From a virus, in IMG/VR virus record IMGVR_UViG_3300045996_000822, positions 1-43,353 of that record: DNA of 43,353 nt; one strand, 5' to 3'. Every line of letters starts with the position of its first letter. The stretch's first letter is position 1. The translations under genes were made by a program, and so were the position numbers. The notes below the pieces were generated by a model. The model saw only the letters and a program-made list of their open reading frames with translations. It was not told the origin of the DNA and did not search any database. Below, one piece after another: positions 1 to 7,564 of the stretch.

Positions 1-43
1 CGGTCCTTACCGCGCGCCCGTTGGCAGACTTTTGATGCCCCCC

Positions 44-74
44 TTGCCATAGAGAAATGTTTTCTTGATGGCAA
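44..74. other. Imperfect stem-loop upstream of the packaging genes
   Basis: TTGCCAT at 44-50 and ATGGCAA at 68-74 are perfect complements, and the arms extend inward as AGAGAAA facing TTTCTT with a two-base mismatch. The structure lies in the short noncoding stretch (1-86, plus 43304-43353 if the ends join) between the 51-aa membrane protein gene and the terminase small subunit gene. That position would suit a packaging-site element or an mRNA processing hairpin. No T-run follows it, so it is not a canonical terminator. Confidence 0.3.
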
Positions 75-86
75 TGCTTTCTGTTG

Positions 87-242
87 TCAACTTGCAACGT
101 TCTTTCCGTCTGCGTTTTTCTGCGGATGCCGTGCGCGGTACTCCTCATACGACGTGCGCCTGCGGCCCGACCACCTGGCGAGGCCGACGACTGCCAGCAT
201 AGCAGCGACCACGATCAGGATACCGACGTCGAGCGCGGTCAC
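87..242 (-). CDS. Small single-pass membrane protein (51 aa)
   Basis: A GTG start at 242 overlaps the TGA stop of the upstream gene (GTGA overlap), which indicates translational coupling. The N-terminal half (LDVGILIVVAAMLAVVGLA) is one clear transmembrane helix. It is followed by a positively charged stretch (RWSGRRR) and a polar, charged C-terminus, which predicts a cytoplasmic tail. No family was recognised. It is the last gene of the 2261-87 run and, if the genome is circular, directly precedes the terminase small subunit. Confidence 0.6.
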   Translation of the reverse strand: MTALDVGILIVVAAMLAVVGLARWSGRRRTSYEEYRARHPQKNADGKNVAS

Positions 243-769
243 GACGCCACCCCATACTTGGCCTTCTGCTCGTCGGTCAGCATCGACACTTGCAGCAGAT
301 ACTCCGGCCCGTTTTCGTTCCGCGTATCCGACGCAAGCCCCACTTGCGAGCGCATCAGGTCCGCATCCCGCACCCACACCGAAGCCGGCAATCCGGCATC
401 GCCCTCTTCCTTGGGCACTTCGACATGCGCCACCTTGCGCCCGCCCACGCCTTCCGTGCTCGGCTCGCGCCACGTGCCTGTCAGCCCTTCCGCATCGAAC
501 GCGGCCGACTGCGCCTCGCTCATGCCCGCACGCGGCTTGCCGATGAAGCTGTCGAGCGCTTGACTGGCACGGTGCTGGTCCAACTGCTTCATGCGGTTGG
601 TGATGCCGATCAGGTCATCGGGCGTGATGGCCATCTCAATCGATATGCGGAACGTACCGCCGATGACGCCCACCTGGCCGCCGAGGACCAGCTGATCAGG
701 CGGCAGGCCGAAGTAGGACGCTGCAGCGTTGAAGAATGCGGACGAAGTGTTGAGGGTCTTGGGGTTCAT
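239..769 (-). CDS. Hypothetical phage protein (176 aa)
   Basis: The ATG at 769 overlaps the upstream gene's stop (ATGA), so it is coupled to the 62-aa gene before it. The protein is soluble, without signal peptide or membrane segment. It has a hydrophobic, glycine-rich stretch near residues 25-45 and a charged C-terminal half. No motif I can assign. Its place in the packaging/structural transcription unit suggests a virion or accessory morphogenesis role, but that rests on position only. Confidence 0.65.
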   Translation of the reverse strand: MNPKTLNTSSAFFNAAASYFGLPPDQLVLGGQVGVIGGTFRISIEMAITPDDLIGITNRMKQLDQHRASQALDSFIGKPRAGMSEAQSAAFDAEGLTGTWREPSTEGVGGRKVAHVEVPKEEGDAGLPASVWVRDADLMRSQVGLASDTRNENGPEYLLQVSMLTDEQKAKYGVAS

Positions 770-954
770 GCTTTCACCTCGTCGCCCGTGCCGAGAATAC
801 CGCCGAAAGCAATCAGGTCATCCGCGCTGATATCGGTCATGCGGTCCAGCTTCTCCACAGCTTCCGCAGACAACAAAATAGCGCCCGGCTCAAGCGCCTT
901 CTTTATCGCCGCCATTGCCTCGGTAGCGTCAATTTTCACAGTCAAGACTTCCAT
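766..954 (-). CDS. Small hypothetical protein (62 aa)
   Basis: The start ATG at 954 lies 7 nt downstream of the GAAAGG Shine-Dalgarno inside a 12-mer leader (962-973) that is exactly repeated before two other genes. The protein is acidic, predicted mostly helical, and lacks transmembrane segments. It overlaps the next gene by ATGA and follows the collagen-like fibre gene. No family was recognised. Confidence 0.6.
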   Translation of the reverse strand: MEVLTVKIDATEAMAAIKKALEPGAILLSAEAVEKLDRMTDISADDLIAFGGILGTGDEVKA

Positions 955-961
955 AATTCAT

Positions 962-973
962 CCTTTCGAGAGG
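962..973 (-). promoter_or_regulatory. Repeated 12-mer translation leader, copy 1
   Basis: Read on the minus strand this is CCTCTCGAAAGG, with the Shine-Dalgarno GAAAGG 7 nt before the ATG at 954. The identical 12-mer occurs at 16431-16442 (plus, before 16450), 32106-32117 (minus, before 32096) and, in plus orientation, at 32145-32156. The exact conservation beyond the ribosome-binding core suggests a recycled leader module and not a chance ribosome-binding site. Confidence 0.6.
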
Positions 974-986
974 GGGTTATCGCCTG

Positions 987-1931
987 TCACGGTGCCACGG
1001 CAGTGATGTGCACGAATGCTTGTGGGTTCGTATCGAACCCCAACACCCCCACACCCGCCACGCTTATGGTCGTGACCTTGGCGAGTTGGATAGTAACACT
1101 TGTGTTCGTCACAGCCAATAGCTTGTGATTAAACACCACGTTGCCCGCCGTGGCGTCCTGCACCGTCAGGCCAATCACCGGCACCACGCCCGCCGGGTAT
1201 GGGGTCGGGAACGTCCACACGTATCGCCCGTTGATGTCGGTTTGCACGCGGATGCGCTGCACCGCCGTGCCGGCCGGGCCCGCTGCGCCGGTATCCCCTT
1301 TCACGCCCTGTGGCCCCGTCAATCCGATCGGCCCTTGCGCACCGGGGGCGCCACGTGGGCCTTCTGGCCCGGCTGGTCCTTGATCCCCCTGCGGCCCGCG
1401 TTCACCGGTGGCGCCCACAGGTCCGACTGGCCCTCGCGCGCCGGCCGTGCCGTCAAGGCCTGGGGCCCCTTGCGCGCCGGCAGACCCCGTTTCGCCCTTC
1501 GCACCTGGGGCGCCGCGTTCGCCGGTGTCGCCTTTCGGGCCTGCGGGGCCCATGGGCCCGGTCGCGCCGGTCGCCCCTGTGGCGCCGGGGTCGCCTTGCG
1601 GGCCCCGCGAGCCGATGGGGCCAGGCGCCCCAGGAAGGCCGTCAGAGCCGTTTTCTCCGGCTGGCCCTGCCTCACCCCTTACCCCGTCCTTTCCGTCGCG
1701 TCCTGGGGCGCCTGCGGGCCCCGCTGGGCCTTGTTCACCGCGTGGGCCAGCCGGCCCAGGCTCGCCGGGGTCACCTTTTGGTCCTGGCGCCATCACGTTG
1801 CCGCCCTTCGATACCCGGAACGATGCGTCGGGGCTTTCAATGCCGGTGATGTTCCCCGCGTCATCGGTCGTGTAGCGCACCGTGCGGCGGTTGAGCGTCT
1901 TGCGCAGTTGGTCAGAATCGCGGCCGGCCAT
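987..1931 (-). CDS. Collagen-like fibre protein
   Basis: This 314-aa protein has three parts. Residues 1-48 form a polar N-terminal domain. Residues ~49-221 are an almost uninterrupted Gly-X-Y tract (for example [13 protein letters not shown]) of about 57 triplets that should form a collagen triple helix. Residues ~222-314 form a beta-rich domain that is likely the trimerisation or receptor-binding head. Phage collagen-like proteins are usually trimeric fibres on virions. The start ATG at 1931 directly follows the TAA of the 109-aa gene. It is not adjacent to the tail genes; it sits upstream of the packaging genes, so it may decorate the head or be a displaced fibre. The GC-rich repeat creates long antisense reading frames that are not real genes. 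Confidence 0.85.
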   Translation of the reverse strand: MAGRDSDQLRKTLNRRTVRYTTDDAGNITGIESPDASFRVSKGGNVMAPGPKGDPGEPGPAGPRGEQGPAGPAGAPGRDGKDGVRGEAGPAGENGSDGLPGAPGPIGSRGPQGDPGATGATGATGPMGPAGPKGDTGERGAPGAKGETGSAGAQGAPGLDGTAGARGPVGPVGATGERGPQGDQGPAGPEGPRGAPGAQGPIGLTGPQGVKGDTGAAGPAGTAVQRIRVQTDINGRYVWTFPTPYPAGVVPVIGLTVQDATAGNVVFNHKLLAVTNTSVTIQLAKVTTISVAGVGVLGFDTNPQAFVHITAVAP

Positions 1932-2261
1932 TTACGGGGCCTCCGCGGACGGGACGAGGAACCATGCGGACTCAGCCATGAGCAGATCGCCTTCCCACGT
2001 CGACACTTGGCGAACGAACCGGCCGGACTGGTCGGGGCCGTAGGTCACCATGGTCTGGTTGCCGTTGCTGTCGTAGCGGAATTTGCACGCCAGCGAGCCC
2101 AGGTCGAAGGTGTGCTCGCCGGTCTGGTCGGTGACGATGCCCGAGCCGAAGGCCGGGGCCGTCATGTCGACATACGAGCCATTGGGCAAGCGCTTGAGGG
2201 CCCGGGTGCGGTTACCGCCAATGCCGAAGGTGAGAATGTCGGGGGAGTCGTTGTCTGCCAT
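1932..2261 (-). CDS. Hypothetical structural-type protein (109 aa)
   Basis: The start is taken at ATG 2261 (MADNDSPDIL), because the reading frame further upstream has no good start and runs into noncoding sequence. The protein is acidic, beta-rich in appearance and lacks membrane segments or cysteine motifs. It lies directly before the collagen-like fibre gene with no gap, so a structural partner role (fibre attachment) is plausible but unproven. The 144 nt between it and the HNH gene (2262-2405) hold no gene I can support; a TACAAT -10-like hexamer on the minus strand there lacks a convincing -35. Confidence 0.6.
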   Translation of the reverse strand: MADNDSPDILTFGIGGNRTRALKRLPNGSYVDMTAPAFGSGIVTDQTGEHTFDLGSLACKFRYDSNGNQTMVTYGPDQSGRFVRQVSTWEGDLLMAESAWFLVPSAEAP

Positions 2262-2405
2262 GCGAATCTCTCGGGTAGATGGTTGCGAGAGGGATGGCGA
2301 AATTGTAGCGGAGAATGTTGCGGGAGGTGGCCCGTTTCGTGGGCCGGTCGGCGAAGGGGCCATTCTTCGCACCGTAGGAGCTTGCCACAAGCAAAACCGA
2401 GGCTA

Positions 2406-2726
2406 TCACTCCACCGGCCACCCGTCCAGTCCAATTTGCACCTTGGGCCGGTAGGTGCGGCCGGTTTCCTCTGTTGTCTTTTTTGCATGACATGGGGCGC
2501 ATATGCTTTGGCAGTTCTTCGGGTCGTCGATCTGCTCCTGCGTCCAGCCCAGGGCCACCGCCTTGGCTTTGCTCACGATGTGGTCCACCTGGGTCGCCAT
2601 CGTGGGCCGGTTTTGCTTGAGGCAAGGTTGGCAGAGGCCCTTGTCCCGATCCAAGACCAACTTGCGAATTTTTACCCATTCACTTCCGTATCCACGGCTT
2701 TGACGACTTTCCTTGCTCCAGGCCAT
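2406..2726 (-). CDS. HNH endonuclease, packaging-associated type
   Basis: This 106-aa protein has a zinc-binding HNH fold: CQPC near residue 33, the catalytic VDHI motif near residue 48, then a CAPCH motif near residue 77. Short HNH proteins of this layout are commonly found beside terminase genes in cos-type siphophages, where HK97 gp74 is the model and is needed for terminase-mediated DNA cleavage. ATG 2726 was chosen because AAGGAGG lies about 7 nt upstream; the longer TTG start would begin before that ribosome-binding site. If the window is circular, this gene lies about 2.7 kb upstream of the terminase small subunit in the same direction. Confidence 0.85.
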   Translation of the reverse strand: MAWSKESRQSRGYGSEWVKIRKLVLDRDKGLCQPCLKQNRPTMATQVDHIVSKAKAVALGWTQEQIDDPKNCQSICAPCHAKKTTEETGRTYRPKVQIGLDGWPVE

Positions 2727-2747
2727 TGCCCATCCTCCTTGCAAAAA

Positions 2748-2889
2748 TCTACCGGTTCGTATGCTCTACCTCTCTACCTCTACCCCTGTCTTATAGACAG
2801 GGGGTGGTAGAGGTAGAAAGGTAGAACAGCTTTACGCTCTACTTCTACCACGTTTCTACCTAAAATCTTGGTAGAGGTAGAAGTAGAGC
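2748..2889. repeat. TCTACC/GGTAGA iteron array with two stem-loops (candidate origin)
   Basis: Eleven copies of TCTACC (6) or its complement GGTAGA (5) are packed into 142 nt. They form two structures. The first spans 2765-2825, with a core stem CCCCTGTC/GACAGGGG around TTATA and outer arms of TCTACC repeats. The second spans 2836-2889, with perfect 14-bp arms GCTCTACTTCTACC and GGTAGAAGTAGAGC and an inner TCTACC/GGTAGA pair. An AT-rich TAATTATT stretch follows at 2891. The array lies directly downstream of the primase-helicase gene and is noncoding on both strands. Iterons plus dyads next to a replication initiator gene suggest a replication origin. A transcription terminator or attenuator is the alternative. 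Confidence 0.6.
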
Positions 2890-2894
2890 AGTAA

Positions 2895-5021
2895 TTATTC
2901 GCTTGCAGTTTTTGGCAAACTCAAACGCCCCGAAACCTCGATCACGGCCCCGTCGCGGATCAGCCGATCCAGTGGTTTGGTTATCAGAGCCTTCCAATTG
3001 TGGTTTTCGATGCCAGACGAAGGCAATGGGGTGATGGCCCGAACATCTTGGATGAACGCCTCGCGCTCGACGTCGCCAGCGATGTAGGTGGCCAACTGGC
3101 AAAGAATGCGGGCCTGCACCTCGCTGCGCGGCTTCTCCTGCTGGGCGCCCATCTGCTCGGCAACTGTGGGCGCGTCGGTCAGGTGCTCAACCACGCAGCT
3201 GGTCCGGGTGTCGCCATCCTCGTCCATGCCTACGGTCACGTTGGCCAGCTTGAACCGGTACTCGCGCCCGTCCTCGCCATCCTTCATCTTGGTCACCTTG
3301 ACCGTACGGTGGGCGGCGGCCTTCGTGACCGAGTACTCCACGTCGGCCGCCGCGCGCAATGCCCCTGAGCCCCGGGCCCCCCTCGCGCTGTCCTTGCCGC
3401 TGTGGTGGATCAGCATGATGATGGCGCCGGTAACCTGGTGGAGCAAATGGCAATTGGCCACGACGGTGTTCGTATCCTTGGCCTCGTTCTCGTTGCCCGC
3501 GCCCATCACCCGAGCATATGTGTCGACGTAGACCACGGCTAGCGGGCCGAGAGCCTTAAGCGCTCGGCCTAGGGCCAACACCCCACCTTTAGATTTCTTG
3601 TCGTTGTCCATCATGTTCGGCGCCGCGTCCAACACGCGAATGGGCACACCGGCCGGGTCAACATCGTGCTGGCGGCAATAGGCCGTGATGCGATCCTGCA
3701 GGCCCGTAGCACCCTCAGCGGCGATGTAGGCAACGGTGCCTTGCTTCGTGCGCGCGCCACGCCATTCCTGCCCGCGTGCGATGGCCATGGCCTGGTCGAG
3801 TGCCACGAACGTTTTGCCCGCGCCGCTGTCGCCGTACATGACACCTAGCGACGCCCGCGGCAACAGCCCCTTGATGATCCAGGACGGCGGTGCGCGGTGC
3901 AGGAACTCGTCGAGCGACTGGAACACGAAGCCGGCCGGTTTCTTCGCGGCCACGACGGGCGCCTCCGATTCGGCGTCGGGCGCGTCCAGGTTGTCGAACT
4001 CGTCGGCCGTTGCAGGCAGGCCGGATGGCCCCTCCTCGGGCGCCGGCTCTGGGCCCCCGAGGATATCGGACAGGTCGTCCACCAGGCCCTCGACCATCGT
4101 CTCGACCATCGGCTCGTCCACCAGGATCGCGAACTCGTCCGGATCGATCGGCCGGTTGCGGATATCGGCCCGCAGGCTTTCCAGTGTCACCCGGGCGCCC
4201 TCGCGGTCGGCGTCGAACGAATACCAGTGCTTTTCCAGGTCTTCAATCCCGAGGTACTTGGCGCCCTGCGATGACCAGTCGTCCCACAGTTCCAGGCCCT
4301 CGTACGCGCCGGCGAATTCATGGTGCAGGGCCATGCCTACCTCGACCCAGTTGCTATACCCCGCGTCCGGATCCAGCTGCGCAAGCGCTTCACGCGCGCC
4401 GGCCGCGTCGCTGTTGCCCGCTTCCCCGGCTTCGCCCCCGTGGTACGTGGACAACTCCTCCCACACAGCCAGCATGTCAGCCGGCAGTACGGGCGGGTTG
4501 CGCCAAGAGCCCTGCGACGGGTCGGCATACTCCCATGCGTACGGGTTGCCGGTCAGCGGGTGGAGCGACGGCGGCAGCACGTCCTGCATCGTGGCGCCGG
4601 AGCCCGACGCACAGCGCAGCTCGAGGCCATAGTCGTGGAACTGGTGGGTGCGCAGCGACTCGACGCCCACCGGCAACTGGAACAGCAGCTTGCCGCGGTT
4701 GGGACGCCCCGACGAGATGCGCACCGCCTTGGGGTGGTTCCACAGCGCGTCGAAGTCTAGCCCGTGCTCGACCAGCCATTCGGCTGCTTTGGCCAGGTCG
4801 TCGAAGTCGAGCACGCATGTGTGGCTGTAGCGGTGCGCTATGCCCACGTTGTTTTTGATGCGTGCGCATTGGGCCGGCGTGCGTACGCAGTTCTCCGGCT
4901 TGTTCCACCCCTTCGCAGTCGGGAACTTCTTGCCCGAAGGGATCGGCACCAGCGCCCAGCCGTTGGCCACATACTGGCGCGCGAGGAGGGACAGTTCCAG
5001 GTAGTCGAGCTGGGCGGCCAT
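2895..5021 (-). CDS. Bifunctional primase-polymerase / RecA-fold helicase
   Basis: This 708-aa protein fuses two replication activities. The N-terminal half (~1-200) matches the prim-pol family: a catalytic LDFDD acidic motif near residue 72, an SGR motif near residue 103 and a PPSLHP motif near residue 150. A PriCT-2-like helical segment (WVEVGMALHHE) follows near residue 225. After an acidic linker (~300-365) comes a RecA/RepA-type ATPase with Walker A GDSGAGKT (~396-403), Walker B-like VVYVDT (~495) and a LIHHSGK motif (~540). It would prime and unwind DNA at the origin, and the iteron array just downstream is the natural target. The ATG at 5021 overlaps the TGA of the nuclease gene upstream (TGATG). 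Confidence 0.88.
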   Translation of the reverse strand: MAAQLDYLELSLLARQYVANGWALVPIPSGKKFPTAKGWNKPENCVRTPAQCARIKNNVGIAHRYSHTCVLDFDDLAKAAEWLVEHGLDFDALWNHPKAVRISSGRPNRGKLLFQLPVGVESLRTHQFHDYGLELRCASGSGATMQDVLPPSLHPLTGNPYAWEYADPSQGSWRNPPVLPADMLAVWEELSTYHGGEAGEAGNSDAAGAREALAQLDPDAGYSNWVEVGMALHHEFAGAYEGLELWDDWSSQGAKYLGIEDLEKHWYSFDADREGARVTLESLRADIRNRPIDPDEFAILVDEPMVETMVEGLVDDLSDILGGPEPAPEEGPSGLPATADEFDNLDAPDAESEAPVVAAKKPAGFVFQSLDEFLHRAPPSWIIKGLLPRASLGVMYGDSGAGKTFVALDQAMAIARGQEWRGARTKQGTVAYIAAEGATGLQDRITAYCRQHDVDPAGVPIRVLDAAPNMMDNDKKSKGGVLALGRALKALGPLAVVYVDTYARVMGAGNENEAKDTNTVVANCHLLHQVTGAIIMLIHHSGKDSARGARGSGALRAAADVEYSVTKAAAHRTVKVTKMKDGEDGREYRFKLANVTVGMDEDGDTRTSCVVEHLTDAPTVAEQMGAQQEKPRSEVQARILCQLATYIAGDVEREAFIQDVRAITPLPSSGIENHNWKALITKPLDRLIRDGAVIEVSGRLSLPKTASE

Positions 5022-5593
5022 CAGATCGCCCCTTTCGCGCCGAACTCGAACCGAGCTTCTTTTGCTCGGTTAAGGGGCTCGTCCATCCAAGGAGTTCGCA
5101 GTTGACCTTTCAACCTAGTTGGGGTAACGCCGTAGTCACAGCCGCCCCATGCGAGCACCATCGTGTCCTCCTGCGACATGGTGTCGGAGAATAACCACAT
5201 ATGGTTGTCGCCTACGGCGCCCCAGTCGGCCTCCGCATCGATCGACAGCACAGCATCGGTGAGGGCTGAAGCGCTCGTAACGAGCGTGCCGCCCTGGCCC
5301 GGTAAGCCGCAGGAAATGAAGACGGGTTTTTGACTTTGGACCGCAAGCCTACCTGCCTTTTCAAGAGTCACGCTGTCGGGCTCGTCGGGCTTTATCTCCA
5401 GCCACATATCCCACTCCGGCAGCCAGAAGTCTGGCAGGTAGCGCAGGCCATTGCCGAGTTCGAACCCTTCCGGCTCGTACTCCCATTTGTACCCCAGGTG
5501 ATCAAGAAAGACGGCCCAGCGGGCCTCAAGGCGGCTGCGGAAAGCGTAGCCGTTATATCGGGTCGTGATGGCCCGAAGCGATTTGCTTCTCAT
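5021..5593 (-). CDS. PD-(D/E)XK family nuclease
   Basis: This 190-aa protein carries the elements of the restriction-endonuclease fold in order: FRSRLEARW with the first acidic residue (~17-25), YLPDFWLP with the PD motif (~55), and WLEIKP with the ExK motif (~69). Such phage nucleases act in recombination, junction processing or host DNA degradation; which one is not evident. ATG 5593 was chosen for its ribosome-binding site GGAAGGA about 5 nt upstream. It is the first gene of the primase operon and lies after a terminator, so it needs its own promoter. I could not identify one with confidence between 5594 and 5722. Confidence 0.8.
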   Translation of the reverse strand: MRSKSLRAITTRYNGYAFRSRLEARWAVFLDHLGYKWEYEPEGFELGNGLRYLPDFWLPEWDMWLEIKPDEPDSVTLEKAGRLAVQSQKPVFISCGLPGQGGTLVTSASALTDAVLSIDAEADWGAVGDNHMWLFSDTMSQEDTMVLAWGGCDYGVTPTRLKGQLRTPWMDEPLNRAKEARFEFGAKGAI

Positions 5594-5610
5594 GTGTTTC
5601 CTTCCGAGTT

Positions 5611-5657
5611 GGTACTTCGTTGGCACCGGCAAAATGCCGGGCTGATCCGAATGTACC
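5611..5657 (-). promoter_or_regulatory. Nested dyads in the primase operon leader
   Basis: The untranslated leader holds a perfect inner hairpin (CCGGCA at 5626-5631 with TGCCGG at 5635-5640). This is enclosed by a second pair, GGTACTTCG (5611-5619) and CGAATGTACC (5648-5657), complementary apart from one bulged base. The structure ends about 18 nt before the start codon at 5593. It could be an operator or an mRNA element controlling translation of the nuclease-primase operon. No factor can be named. Confidence 0.4.
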
Positions 5658-5722
5658 ACCGAAAGACGAGTCCGCTAAATAACCTATAGCTATAAGCCCC
5701 AGTCCGCTTATGCCGATTCGCC

Positions 5723-5750
5723 AAAAGAAAAGCCCCGCAGGACGCGGGGC
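5723..5750 (-). terminator. Rho-independent terminator of the leftward early operon
   Basis: Read on the minus strand, GCCCCGC - 5-nt loop - GCGGGGC (5750 to 5732) is followed at once by TTTTCTTTT. This is a textbook intrinsic terminator about 22 nt after the stop of the 110-aa gene. It separates the 9258-5773 operon from the primase operon. Confidence 0.9.
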
Positions 5751-5772
5751 CAAATGCCCGGATAAGGCGGGG

Positions 5773-6105
5773 TCAGTCTACCATGGCTTCGCCGATCTCG
5801 GCCGCGATCATCACGATTGCCAAGCGGTTGATTGCCATCCGGTCGTGCACGCCATAGGGGATCTCGACTATCCGTGTCATCGGGCCGCAGATGACTCTTA
5901 CACGGCGCTCGTCCATGTCGACCATGAGGTGGAGCGCATCGGCTAGGCGGAACGCGTCGCCGTCGTCACCACCGGGGTTCCACGGACTTGGGTACTCTTT
6001 CCCCGCCGGATCCGGCACCAGCAGCGCCGCGCCGAACGACGCAGGGCCCTCGTGGATAATGCCAGCCGCCTTCGCCGCCATCTCCAGCATGCGCCGCGTG
6101 ATCAT
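5773..6105 (-). CDS. Hypothetical phage protein (110 aa)
   Basis: Last gene of the leftward early operon. The ATG at 6105 overlaps the preceding stop (ATGA). The centre contains WNPGGDDGDAFRLADAL, a layout I associate with small uncharacterised phage proteins that pair a WNP..DDGDA core with alternating helices and strands. No catalytic motif or membrane segment was seen. The function is unknown. Confidence 0.65.
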   Translation of the reverse strand: MITRRMLEMAAKAAGIIHEGPASFGAALLVPDPAGKEYPSPWNPGGDDGDAFRLADALHLMVDMDERRVRVICGPMTRIVEIPYGVHDRMAINRLAIVMIAAEIGEAMVD

Positions 6106-6278
6106 GCCTTATCCCCCACGCGCAGACCACCGCCCAGCGATGCGGCCACCTTGCGGCGCTCCTCGGCGCACCGCTTCTCGTCCTCGATGATGCGCAGGCC
6201 GATCTTCGGGCTCACCAGGGACAGCAGAGCCACCATCTGGAAATACGCGAACAGGATCAATCGGTTCTTTATTTGCAT
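6102..6278 (-). CDS. Small membrane-associated protein (58 aa)
   Basis: This short gene starts MQIKNRLILF at ATG 6278 and stops in an ATGA overlap with the next gene. Residues ~6-25 are hydrophobic and probably form one membrane helix. The rest is a charged, arginine- and glutamate-rich cytoplasmic helix (EDEKRCAEERRK) with a glycine-rich end. The tight fit into the operon (48 nt after the zinc-ribbon gene, 4-nt overlap downstream) supports it being real. Confidence 0.6.
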   Translation of the reverse strand: MQIKNRLILFAYFQMVALLSLVSPKIGLRIIEDEKRCAEERRKVAASLGGGLRVGDKA

Positions 6279-6326
6279 TTTGTCACCCCAGCATTTGCGC
6301 GCCGCTCATCGCCGCGGCGCTTGGCG

Positions 6327-6533
6327 TTATTGCTTTCCGGCCTGCTTGCCCAACAGCCGCGAGAAAATGCCGTTCTTCTCCTTTTCCGGCCCTTTGTACC
6401 ATTCCGGCGCGGGGCTGCCCATTTGGAGCCTTCCGACGCCAGGCTCTCCGCACTTCGGGCAACCTTTGATATTGATATCGCCGGTCAGCATCCACTGGTG
6501 CCCGCATTTACGGCATTCAACGTAAGTGTTCAT
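6327..6533 (-). CDS. Zinc-ribbon protein (68 aa)
   Basis: The N-terminal half has two CxxC knuckles, CRKCGH near residue 7 and CPKCGE near residue 25, spaced as in a rubredoxin-like zinc ribbon. The C-terminal half is basic. ATG 6533 has GGAGGGG 2-3 nt upstream and overlaps the stop of the gene before it. A nucleic-acid or protein adaptor role is typical for such small phage zinc ribbons; no partner can be named. Confidence 0.7.
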   Translation of the reverse strand: MNTYVECRKCGHQWMLTGDINIKGCPKCGEPGVGRLQMGSPAPEWYKGPEKEKNGIFSRLLGKQAGKQ

Positions 6534-7186
6534 TGCCCCTCCTTCCATTCGTTATCAGCCCAATCCGGCTCGTATTGCTCCAAGCGCTGTTCAAGTTCCG
6601 CGATGTAGCTCTGGACAGCGCCGATCGGGCTGGTGCATGCCTTGTACCTGTCTGGCACGCTGCTGCGCAAGATGCGGTCGCCGTCGTCCTGCGGCTGGCG
6701 CATTGCCAGCGCGGCGCGGGCGTATTCGCGCATCTGGTCGGCGGTGTAGAACGTGTGCAGGCTTTCCAGATTGGCGCCGTGCAGAGCCTTTGCGCGAGGC
6801 GGCGCCGGCAGTTCCTGCCCACCCGCCTGTTCCGCTGCGCTCACTGGTGCGCCCGCCGACAAGAGCGCTTCCAATTCCTCGATCTCGAACATGCAGGTTT
6901 GCGATGGCGGGCGGCCCTTGCCGGTTTCGCCGTACGTCACGGCATGCTTCATGGCGGTGAGGCAGCGGCGCAGCAGGTCGAGCGGCACGGCGCTCACTGG
7001 TGCGGTAGCGGCGCGCTCGACAATGGCGAGTGCTTCGCGCATGTCCGCCACATCGCGGTCAACGGCTGCGTGCCGGTCGGGCTTGTAGCCAGCGTATGCG
7101 CGGTGCGTTTCGTCAGCGTGCGCGACGGCCAGGTCAACGCCGGTTTCGAGTGCCGCTTTCACTTTTGCCAATTCTTCGTTGTTCAC
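6530..7186 (-). CDS. Hypothetical early protein (218 aa)
   Basis: A mostly helical, acidic protein without membrane segments or cysteine clusters. It contains an Ala/Pro-rich low-complexity linker (residues ~110-130) between two helical regions, and the C-terminus (AELEQRLEQYEPDWAD) is a likely coiled coil. It overlaps the zinc-ribbon gene by 4 nt. No family was recognised. Confidence 0.65.
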   Translation of the reverse strand: MNNEELAKVKAALETGVDLAVAHADETHRAYAGYKPDRHAAVDRDVADMREALAIVERAATAPVSAVPLDLLRRCLTAMKHAVTYGETGKGRPPSQTCMFEIEELEALLSAGAPVSAAEQAGGQELPAPPRAKALHGANLESLHTFYTADQMREYARAALAMRQPQDDGDRILRSSVPDRYKACTSPIGAVQSYIAELEQRLEQYEPDWADNEWKEGQ

Positions 7187-7207
7187 GGTGTTCTTTCCCT
7201 TCGGTGG

Positions 7208-7564
7208 TTATGCCGCACGGCGAACGCGCGGGATCTGTGGCTTCGGCTTCATCAGCGGGTCAGGCAAGGCGCCGGCCAAGATCGCGTTCCAGTTGGCGCG
7301 ATTGTTGAGCACAACGGGGCCGACGTTCCCGTCGATCATGCCTTTCGTCGGCGCCTCACCCAGCGCGTCGATCACCTCGCACGGCACGGCCAGCGTGTCA
7401 TCGCCCCGGTGGTAGTAGTTCCGGTTCGCGCGCACCTGCTCCGTGCTGTACTTCCCGGCCCACGGCAGCGGCCACGCATAGCCGGAGTCTTCCGGACGCC
7501 ATACCGTGATGTACGGCGTGTCGCGCTTCGTCCATTTCAGGCTCACGATGTAGCAGTCACTCAT
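7208..7564 (-). CDS. Hypothetical early protein (118 aa)
   Basis: ATG 7564 (MSDCYIVSLKWT) was chosen over a longer upstream reading because the shorter start overlaps the preceding gene's stop in the usual 8-nt way. The protein is rich in aromatic residues and prolines (WRPEDSGYAWPLPW), which suggests a compact beta domain. It ends in a basic RVRRAA tail. No known motif; function unknown. Confidence 0.65.
   Translation of the reverse strand: MSDCYIVSLKWTKRDTPYITVWRPEDSGYAWPLPWAGKYSTEQVRANRNYYHRGDDTLAVPCEVIDALGEAPTKGMIDGNVGPVVLNNRANWNAILAGALPDPLMKPKPQIPRVRRAA

Noticed and set aside
1319-1790. CRISPR-like or minisatellite array
   Set aside because: The periodicity is 9 nt from Gly-X-Y codons, without constant repeats and spacers.
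2783-2803. Simple terminator for the primase gene
   Set aside because: The CCCCTGTC/GACAGGGG stem lacks a T-run and is only the core of a larger repeated structure, so an origin or attenuator fits better.
1125-2810. Long plus-strand reading frame opposite the collagen-like and HNH genes
   Set aside because: It is the shadow of GC-rich Gly-X-Y codons on the other strand, has Arg/Ala/Gly-biased composition, no ribosome-binding site, and crosses the iteron-side HNH gene.
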